Positions 5,976-10,877 of a stretch of DNA of 10,877 nucleotides are shown here, piece after piece. This DNA is from an uncultured Bacilli bacterium. Its GTDB lineage: Bacteria; Bacillota_I; Bacilli_A; RF39; UBA660. The stretch is taken from contig CAKOKV010000016.1 of assembly GCA_934095805.1 (NCBI GenBank), positions 1 through 10,877 on the forward strand, written 5' to 3'. The first letter of the stretch is position 1; every line of letters starts with the position of its first letter. The notes beneath the pieces were generated by a model. The model was not told where the DNA came from. It saw only the letters and a list, made by a program, of their open reading frames with translations, and did not search any database. Position numbers and translations under genes: made by a program.

Positions 5976-6641
5976 ATTAATAACATTTAATTCATTATCA
6001 AATTCATAAATATATGGAACACCAGTAGGTATTTCAACACTCATAATATCTTCATCACTAATATTTTCAATATATTTAATGATACTTCTAATACTATTAC
6101 CATGAGCAACAATCAAAACATTCTCACCATTTAATAAATGTTTTTTAATTTCACTATTATAATATGGTAAAACTCTATTTAAAGTATCCTTTAAACATTC
6201 AGTTAAAGGTAATTCTTCCTTACTTAAATCTTTATATTTTGGATCATTACCAGGATATCTTGGATCATCATAAGTAAGTTCTGGTGGTCTTACATCATAA
6301 CTTCTTCTCCATATATATACTTGTTCTTCACCATATTTCTTCTTAGTTTCATCTTTATTTAATCCTTGTAAAGCTCCATAATGTCTTTCATTTAGTCTAT
6401 AACTATAATAAACTGGAACAGATAAATTCATTTCCTTTAACACTAAATCAAGAGTCTTATTTGCTCTTAAAAGCACACTACTAAAAGCTACTGAAAAAGT
6501 AATATTATTCTTAAGTAATATTTTACCAGCATTAATAGCTTCTTCTACACCCTTTTTAGATAAATCTACATCAGTCCATCCAGTAAATCTATTTTCCATG
6601 TTCCAAAGACTTTCACCATGTCTTAATAATATTAATTTCAT
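5955..6641 (-). CDS. gpmA: 2,3-bisphosphoglycerate-dependent phosphoglycerate mutase
   Basis: Interconverts 3-phosphoglycerate and 2-phosphoglycerate in glycolysis, in the cytoplasm. The protein shows the family's key motifs: LRHGES (6-11) with the phosphorylated His8, [11 protein letters not shown] (18-28), [12 protein letters not shown] (82-93) with acid Glu85, [10 protein letters not shown] (111-120) and VAHGNSIRS (178-186) with the second active-site His180. The length of 228 residues is typical of dPGM. Start ATG 6641-6639 has AAGGAG six bases upstream, and that ribosome site overlaps the stop codon of the preceding gene (gap of nine bases), indicating operon transcription and probable translational coupling. 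It is the last gene of a five-gene unit that otherwise carries membrane and envelope-type proteins, with no other glycolytic gene in view. Base composition is like that of its neighbours. Confidence 0.97.
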   Translation of the reverse strand: MKLILLRHGESLWNMENRFTGWTDVDLSKKGVEEAINAGKILLKNNITFSVAFSSVLLRANKTLDLVLKEMNLSVPVYYSYRLNERHYGALQGLNKDETKKKYGEEQVYIWRRSYDVRPPELTYDDPRYPGNDPKYKDLSKEELPLTECLKDTLNRVLPYYNSEIKKHLLNGENVLIVAHGNSIRSIIKYIENISDEDIMSVEIPTGVPYIYEFDNELNVINKTILSE

Positions 6642-6650
6642 ATATTCTCC

Positions 6651-7625
6651 TTAATTATACTTTTCATTCATTTCTCTTTCTAATTTATCTCTCTTAGTAA
6701 CTAAACTATAATATTTTTTCATTGAAGAAGATCTTCCAGAAGAACAAAAACCACTATCTAAGCAAAGTTTATAACTACTTATTTCACTTTCTTTTCCAGA
6801 AATAGAATCCTTTAATTCATTTATTTCACTTTCATAAGTGTTATATTTTTTACTAAAACCATTCTTCATAAATTCATTATGTTTTTTTAATTCTAAATCA
6901 TTTATTTTATTTTGAGTAGGTTTTACTTCTTCTTTTAACTTATCATATTCACTTTTTAAGATTTTATATTCTTCATCTATTTTAACTTGTAAACTATTTA
7001 TTTCAGTTTGATATTCTTCTTTAGTTTTGTTTTTTTCTTCAGTCTTACTATTTTGTTCATTAATTTCATGAACAATTCCATATATCATAGAACCAAATGC
7101 TAAAGCAAATATTGCAATTATTATTATACCTGTAATAGTAAATACTCTCATTTCTTTATTTTTTTCTCTCTTTTGTTTTTTAATAGCATTTTTCTTATCT
7201 TTATCACTAAACTTACTTATATAATTTTCATATTTAGATTTATATTTAGATAATTCTTTTTCATCAACTAAATTCTTATATTTATCATAATAAGTTTCAT
7301 ATAATGGATCATATTCTTCATTAGTAAAATCTTTTGTTAATGCTCTTAACATACCAATCCATACTTCTTTATTATCAGTATATCTTTCAGATAAACTTTT
7401 ATATGCTCTATAAGCTTTATCATATTCTTTAAACTTTAAATTAGCTAAAGCATTTTTAAACTCTTGTTCTTCTGATATCTCACCAGCACCTAAAATCTTA
7501 ACCTTTTTAACCTCTTCATCAATTAAAATCTTATTCCCACAAAACTCACAATTCATTTCTTTGTTAGCTTTGTCGACTTTCATTATTGCCTTACATTTAG
7601 GACAAGTTACTTCAATTAATTTCAT
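6651..7625 (-). CDS. Zinc-ribbon, single-helix membrane protein with coiled coil
   Basis: Function unknown. The N-terminus is a zinc ribbon: CPKC (8-11) and CEFC (26-29). A cytoplasmic region with helical, TPR-like character follows (about 50-140: ALANLKFKEYDKAYRAYKSLSERY), then a very basic stretch (143-158), a transmembrane helix (about 161-186) and a long coiled coil rich in Lys/Glu (195-320). The tail contains C-x5-C (288, 294). By the positive-inside rule the zinc ribbon and TPR-like part are cytoplasmic and the coiled coil faces outward. Start ATG 7625 is supported because later Mets would remove the first CxxC; the ribosome site is poor (AGG nine bases upstream, AAGGA abutting the ATG), so translation may be coupled to the upstream gene, whose stop is six bases away. 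It precedes gpmA by nine bases. Confidence 0.88.
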   Translation of the reverse strand: MKLIEVTCPKCKAIMKVDKANKEMNCEFCGNKILIDEEVKKVKILGAGEISEEQEFKNALANLKFKEYDKAYRAYKSLSERYTDNKEVWIGMLRALTKDFTNEEYDPLYETYYDKYKNLVDEKELSKYKSKYENYISKFSDKDKKNAIKKQKREKNKEMRVFTITGIIIIAIFALAFGSMIYGIVHEINEQNSKTEEKNKTKEEYQTEINSLQVKIDEEYKILKSEYDKLKEEVKPTQNKINDLELKKHNEFMKNGFSKKYNTYESEINELKDSISGKESEISSYKLCLDSGFCSSGRSSSMKKYYSLVTKRDKLEREMNEKYN

Positions 7626-7631
7626 TCCTTT

Positions 7632-8363
7632 TTACCTATTTGTTAATACATTAACACTACCACTTACATTTTCAATTTCAATAATAGTGTTTCCATTATT
7701 ATTAACGATTTCCCTTTCATTATTTATTTTTATTGTACCAGAAACTTCATCAGTATTAAATTTATAATCATCTCCAATTAGATTTAAATTAATAATTCCA
7801 CTAGTCAAATCTATTTCATTTTTCCCAGTAAGTAAACTATTAATATTAGCACTACCATTTATTATATCAAGTTCTAGATTATTAATAATACTTTTCTCTA
7901 TATCTATTTTACCACGAGCAGACTCAATTTCACAATCATTATTAACAATTAAATTATCAATTTTAACACTTCCACTTTCAGTTTCTATTTCTAACTTATT
8001 TGCATTTAAATTTTCAATTTTAACAAGACCACCATTCATCTGGATAGATGCATAATCAAGAATTATATCTTCTGGTATATAAACATATACAAACTTTCTC
8101 ATTTTATTCATAATAAGACTTTTCTTCTCTCTTATTAATAACTTATTATTTTCTTTTTTAATAATTACATTTTCATAATCAGATTCAGCTTTAAATTCAT
8201 TACCATTTTTAATAATTAAAGTTACAGAATCAAGTTCAACATCTAAATATTTCTCATATTTATTATCTAATTTATACATATTTTCACTTCCAAATATTGA
8301 TATTATTACACTAATTATAATAATAACTATAACAGTTATTGGTATCATCAAATTCTTATTCAT
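7632..8363 (-). CDS. Membrane-anchored DUF4097-like beta-repeat protein
   Basis: Role unknown; DUF4097-type proteins (for example LiaG-like) are envelope proteins with a repetitive beta-solenoid fold, often near stress-response genes. Here an N-terminal transmembrane helix (about residues 6-24) is followed by about 200 residues of short beta repeats, including VYIPEDIILDYASIQMNGG (94-112), LEIETESGSVKIDNL (124-138), EIESARGKIDIE (145-156), LDIINGSANINSL (165-177), EIDLTSGIINLNL (183-195) and EVSGTIKIN (206-214). The recurring S/N-G-x-(V/I)-x-I pattern, with a repeat about every 20 residues, is what identifies the family. AAGGAAG lies six bases before ATG 8363. It starts two bases after the stop of the preceding gene and ends six bases before the zinc-ribbon gene. 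The domain likely lies outside the cell. Confidence 0.85.
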   Translation of the reverse strand: MNKNLMIPITVIVIIIISVIISIFGSENMYKLDNKYEKYLDVELDSVTLIIKNGNEFKAESDYENVIIKKENNKLLIREKKSLIMNKMRKFVYVYIPEDIILDYASIQMNGGLVKIENLNANKLEIETESGSVKIDNLIVNNDCEIESARGKIDIEKSIINNLELDIINGSANINSLLTGKNEIDLTSGIINLNLIGDDYKFNTDEVSGTIKINNEREIVNNNGNTIIEIENVSGSVNVLTNR

Positions 8364-8365
8364 AT

Positions 8366-9166
8366 TTATCTTCCTTTTCTATATCTACTTTTATCAAATA
8401 TTTGCCATGGCTTATATTTTTTACCTTCTGTGTGTCCACTTATAGAAAACTCAGTAAAACCTACACTTCTAAGTTCATCTTCCATGCTTTCAAGTTTTTT
8501 TATAATATTTTTGATTACATCTAACCAAATAAAATCAGGTATTTCTTCATATTTATGAGGTACATATTTTGAAAAATCAACATTATTAATAATAGAACTT
8601 AAAAAATTAATTCTTTCTTTTCTTGTTTTTTCATATTCACTTTGAGTAATTAAAAAAGTTCTATAAGATTTAAAGTTATTAATACTAACATTTCTAAGTT
8701 CAAACCAAGGTATATAATACCTTTCATGAGTACATATTCCTTTAGATACTTCTCTACCATCAAAACCTTTACTCACTGCTTCAATCATGACAGAGTTGCC
8801 TAAACTAACACTTACAGCAATACCAGCATATCTATCATATCTAAAACTCGGTTCATGATCTAAATTAAAAAGTATTAATACACCATCTGGATCAATATCT
8901 TTTATTTTTTTAATAACATTCTTTGCATTATCAAGAATACCCGAAGTTTCAACACTCTTCATAGATGGTTTAGTAATAACAGTATCGTTTCTTGAACATT
9001 TAAGTCTACTAGCATATTCATAATTATTTAAATAATCATCATAATCATTAATAATTGTTAAATCAATTACTGGACTTAAATTTGGAAAATAATTAATTAA
9101 ATTTATCATATCCTTACATCTATGATAATTCATCATTTTATCTCTATCATTTTCTAAAACTAACAT
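8366..9166 (-). CDS. Hypothetical protein, 266 residues, weakly ATP-grasp-like
   Basis: Not recognised with confidence. It is soluble, with no signal peptide or membrane helix. One block stands out: RYAGIAVSVSLGNSVMIEAV (residues 116-135), then GFDGREVSKG (138-147) and ERYYIPW (152-158). Its layout (AG-[IV], spacing, IEA, G-x-G, V-S-G, P/H-x-x-Y) recalls the nucleotide-binding part of PEP-synthase/PPDK-type ATP-grasp domains, where AGVxFT..., IEAxWGLGE and VSGxVTPDxY follow in that order. The downstream PEP-utilising domains are absent, so any relation would be to a small, divergent stand-alone version. The C-terminus (about 205-266) is helical and basic. AGGTGA lies three bases before ATG 9166 and overlaps the stop of the TrhA gene; the next gene starts two bases after its stop. 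Confidence 0.82.
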   Translation of the reverse strand: MLVLENDRDKMMNYHRCKDMINLINYFPNLSPVIDLTIINDYDDYLNNYEYASRLKCSRNDTVITKPSMKSVETSGILDNAKNVIKKIKDIDPDGVLILFNLDHEPSFRYDRYAGIAVSVSLGNSVMIEAVSKGFDGREVSKGICTHERYYIPWFELRNVSINNFKSYRTFLITQSEYEKTRKERINFLSSIINNVDFSKYVPHKYEEIPDFIWLDVIKNIIKKLESMEDELRSVGFTEFSISGHTEGKKYKPWQIFDKSRYRKGR

Positions 9167-9173
9167 AATTCAC

Positions 9174-9824
9174 CTATAAAACATATAAATATATTGCAAA
9201 ATAATGGCATATAGAAGCAGCTATACAAAAGAAATGAAATACAGAATGCATATATTTCTTTTTAGAACCAACTGCATATAAAATAGATCCAATAGAATAT
9301 ATAAGTCCCCCAGCTATTATTAAAACTAGTCCACCTATACCAATATTTCTTATTAAAGGTTTTATTAAAAATAAAGCACTCCATCCATTTATTAAATGAC
9401 AAGCAACTTCAATCTTTTCATTTTTATCTACATTAATAGCACTAAAAGTTATTCCAACTACTGTAACAAAAGCTACTATTCCAAAATATATCCACCCAAG
9501 AGACCCTCCAATTCCAACCAAAGCTATTGGTATAATGGTTCCAAAAACAAGTAAAAACACATTACAATGATCAAGTACCCTCATTACTTTCTTACCTGTT
9601 ATTCTAGAAGATAATGCATGATATATACAAGATATAGTATACAAAAGTATCATTGTAGTCCCATATAAAGTAACAGTAGTTATCGCAAGAGCTCCTTTTG
9701 CTTTAATAATTAACATAACAAGTCCCCATATACTAAGTAAAGCAAACATTCCATGTGATATAGAATTTATAAGTTCTTCAGCTAAAGTATATTTAGGAAC
9801 ACTTATTCTTTCTTTTTTCTCCAT
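9174..9824 (-). CDS. trhA: TrhA/hemolysin III (PAQR) family membrane protein
   Basis: Seven-helix membrane protein of the PAQR family, linked in bacteria to membrane fluidity homeostasis despite the old name hemolysin III. Conserved features are present: AEELINSISHG (15-25) before helix 1, SCIYHAL (65-71), VLDHCN (83-88) and the C-terminal HSVFHFF (193-199) with His193 and His197, plus His207. His69, His193 and His197 would be the metal-site residues, with Asp85 nearby. The 216-residue length is normal. Start ATG 9824-9822 is chosen because AGGAGG (9834-9829) lies four bases upstream; an ATG six codons earlier would place the ribosome site inside the gene. It heads the run that ends in gpmA, with the next gene seven bases away. 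Confidence 0.95.
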   Translation of the reverse strand: MEKKERISVPKYTLAEELINSISHGMFALLSIWGLVMLIIKAKGALAITTVTLYGTTMILLYTISCIYHALSSRITGKKVMRVLDHCNVFLLVFGTIIPIALVGIGGSLGWIYFGIVAFVTVVGITFSAINVDKNEKIEVACHLINGWSALFLIKPLIRNIGIGGLVLIIAGGLIYSIGSILYAVGSKKKYMHSVFHFFCIAASICHYFAIYLYVL

Positions 9825-9840
9825 TTTACCTCCTAAAAAC

Positions 9841-9849
9841 ATTTTATCA
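9841..9849 (-). promoter_or_regulatory. Possible extended -10 promoter for the trhA-gpmA unit
   Basis: TGATAAAAT (9849-9841) is an extended -10 between the preceding terminator and trhA. No clear -35 is present, and a start near 9834 would leave a leader of only about ten bases, so this is tentative. Confidence 0.4.
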
Positions 9850-9850
9850 T

Positions 9851-9885
9851 AAAATAAAAGAAATAGAATTACTTATTTCTATTTC
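9851..9885 (-). terminator. Intrinsic terminator after the 97-residue gene
   Basis: On the minus strand GAAATAGAA (9885-9877) and TTCTATTTC (9868-9860) form a 9-bp stem with an eight-base loop, followed by TTTTATTTT. The TAA stop codon of the gene (9871-9869) lies in the loop. Confidence 0.7.
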
Positions 9886-10162
9886 TAAATATTCTCTTTA
9901 ATATAGATTCTTTATTATTATTATTAAAATCTCTTAAAACAGTTTCATCAAATTCACTCGCAACATGAATATTACCATAATCATGTAATATATCTGATAA
10001 TTCTTGAACAGTTTTACCTCTTAATGAGGTTTCTATTTCACTTGATAAAGCTGGATCAAAACATATTAAATTACTAAGTCCAGTAGATGCCACTAAAATA
10101 CCATCTTCATTAAACATAACTCTTACATCTTCTCCATAACAATATATTGAATAACCTTTCAT
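9869..10162 (-). CDS. Hypothetical protein, 97 residues
   Basis: Not recognised. A small soluble protein with no signal peptide or membrane segment. The first part (MKGYSIYCYGEDVRVMFNEDGILVAST, residues 1-27) looks like a beta-rich fold of short strands, the middle (44-62) helical, and the end (78-97) is Asn/Lys/Arg-rich and basic. AAGGAG lies seven bases before ATG 10162, inside the last codons of the preceding gene, whose stop is a single base away, so the two are co-transcribed and very probably translationally coupled. A terminator follows directly. The conserved-looking start and coupled layout support a real gene despite its size. Confidence 0.75.
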   Translation of the reverse strand: MKGYSIYCYGEDVRVMFNEDGILVASTGLSNLICFDPALSSEIETSLRGKTVQELSDILHDYGNIHVASEFDETVLRDFNNNNKESILKRIFRNRNK

Positions 10163-10163
10163 T

Positions 10164-10661
10164 TTATTGCTCCTTCTTTTCTAACATCATAGCTTTATTT
10201 TTAGGTCTTAATGTTTGTAAACTCTTACAAAAACTAATCTCTTGAAATATGTATTCAGCTACTTCCCTATTTTGATACATTCCATCTAAATCCTCAATAG
10301 TATAATCATACATACTTACTTTGTTATTAGGTATAACAGTTTCTCTATCATCACTTGTTTTTCCAATAATAAACCATTCCATAGTACTAATATATTGTTC
10401 ATATTCTTCATCAGTTCTAAAAACACCATCAAGTATCTCCCTTTTTATTTCTTCACTAATATCATCTTTACTCAAAAAATCTTTTTCTAGCATTCCTAAA
10501 TCAGTTAAGCCATCTTCTTTTCTAAAAAGACTAACAGTTTCACCAATAACATATTTCCTAAAATTAGGATCTAGCATTTCAATATAATTTCCTAATGTAA
10601 ATGATAATAACTTAGCATATTTATCATTATATTTCTTATTATCTGAACCCATTTTTTTCAT
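10164..10661 (-). CDS. Hypothetical acidic protein, 165 residues
   Basis: Not recognised. A soluble, mostly helical, acidic protein; helices are suggested at about 12-38, 66-80 and 83-100, and TIEDLDGMYQNREVAEYIFQEI (121-142) is a likely amphipathic helix. There are no cysteine motifs, signal peptide or membrane segment. Start ATG 10661-10659 is preferred because GAGGTGA (10673-10667) lies five bases upstream; an in-frame ATG at 10691 would fall inside the promoter, whose -10 is at 10688-10683. It is first of a two-gene unit with the 97-residue gene, one base apart. Confidence 0.8.
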   Translation of the reverse strand: MKKMGSDNKKYNDKYAKLLSFTLGNYIEMLDPNFRKYVIGETVSLFRKEDGLTDLGMLEKDFLSKDDISEEIKREILDGVFRTDEEYEQYISTMEWFIIGKTSDDRETVIPNNKVSMYDYTIEDLDGMYQNREVAEYIFQEISFCKSLQTLRPKNKAMMLEKKEQ

Positions 10662-10682
10662 TCTTTTCACCTCGAGAACCAT

Positions 10683-10711
10683 ATTGTACAATATTAAAAG
10701 AAAAAATACAA
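10683..10711 (-). promoter_or_regulatory. Promoter of the two-gene unit (165- and 97-residue genes)
   Basis: The -35 is TTGTAT (10711-10706), the spacer is 17 bases, and the -10 is TACAAT (10688-10683). The leader would be only about 15 bases and consist mainly of the ribosome site. Confidence 0.7.
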
Positions 10712-10723
10712 GAAATTTTCAAT

Positions 10724-10749
10724 AAAAAAGTTAGCAAAGAATTGCTAAC
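10724..10749 (-). terminator. Strong intrinsic terminator after the right-edge gene
   Basis: On the minus strand GTTAGCAA (10749-10742), loop TTCT, TTGCTAAC (10737-10730), then six Ts (10729-10724). It is a perfect 8-bp stem 11 bases beyond the stop codon and separates this gene from the next promoter. Confidence 0.93.
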
Positions 10750-10760
10750 CCATATATTCA

Positions 10761-10877
10761 TTATTTACTAGTAAAGTATCCAGGACTACTTGTTCCACCA
10801 TCTATTCTAGCATATGTTTTATCTACTTTAGTTGAATCGTATACAGTACCTTGCCCTCCTACAAGATTGGTACAACC
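10761..10877 (-). CDS. C-terminal 38 residues of an unidentified protein (cut by right edge)
   Basis: The minus-strand frame reads GCTNLVGGQGTVYD then STKVDKTYARIDGG and TSSPGYFTSK, ending in tandem TAA TGA stops (10763-10758), followed by a terminator. The Gly/Thr/Ser-rich, polar tail with one Cys looks like an exported or surface protein, for example a pilin-like C-terminus, but the fragment is too short to identify. The tandem stops, terminator and absence of any other open frame support a true gene end. Confidence 0.7.
   Translation of the reverse strand, partial: GCTNLVGGQGTVYDSTKVDKTYARIDGGTSSPGYFTSK

Noticed and set aside
7632..8363. Beta repeats as a cell-surface adhesin
   Set aside because: The single anchor helix and short S/N-G repeats fit DUF4097 better; no sorting signal or large-adhesin features are present.
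10321..10587. Plus-strand open frame of 88 codons
   Set aside because: It is antisense to the 165-residue gene and lacks a start signal; no family likeness.

Overview
The window is a very AT-rich bacterial segment in which every credible gene lies on the minus strand, so it is transcribed right to left. Consensus-like -35/-10 promoters, purine-rich Shine-Dalgarno sequences 5-8 bases before start codons, hairpin-plus-U terminators, a T-box leader and very short gene gaps point to a low-GC Firmicutes (Bacilli) lineage, perhaps an uncultured gut clade near RF39/Erysipelotrichia. TGA is used as a stop (end of the 593-residue gene) and TGG for Trp, so the standard bacterial code fits. A secreted glucosaminidase-like enzyme suggests a walled cell. 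The taxonomic placement is inference.

Layout in transcription order. (1) 10877-10761: C-terminal tail of an unidentified gene, closed by a strong terminator. (2) 10661-9869: two unknown small genes one base apart, with a promoter in front and a terminator behind. (3) 9824-5955: a tight five-gene run with gaps of 2-9 bases: a TrhA/hemolysin III-type membrane protein, an unknown 266-residue protein, a membrane-anchored DUF4097-like beta-repeat protein, a zinc-ribbon/transmembrane/coiled-coil protein and the glycolytic phosphoglycerate mutase gpmA, then a terminator. (4) 5917-5114: an SPFH/prohibitin-like membrane protein with its own promoter and terminator and three evenly spaced possible starts. 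(5) 5060-4320: a ten-cysteine exported anchored protein of unknown function. (6) 4185-2956: a two-gene unit of a secreted GH73-like wall hydrolase and an unknown protein with a TTG start, ended by a palindromic terminator. (7) 2859-1078: a 593-residue uncharacterised protein with a DUF6273-like block. (8) 1081-1: a perfect promoter, an aspartate T-box leader and the 5' part of aspS, which runs off the left edge.

The best-supported regulatory system is the aspS T-box: a GAC (Asp) specifier, a recognisable Stem I and a T-box bulge. Two details are unusual: the variable base is U although tRNA-Asp normally carries G73, and the T-box bulge lies inside the same hairpin that precedes the U-tract instead of in a separate competing helix. 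The AspRS itself carries motif-2 signatures typical of Alphaproteobacteria, not of Bacillus. Much of the rest looks like cell-envelope biology (wall hydrolase, SPFH protein, DUF4097, TrhA, anchored Cys-rich protein) alongside four or five genuinely unrecognised genes. I see no CRISPR array, insertion sequence, tRNA, rRNA or phage gene, and no gene-free stretch above 300 bases.
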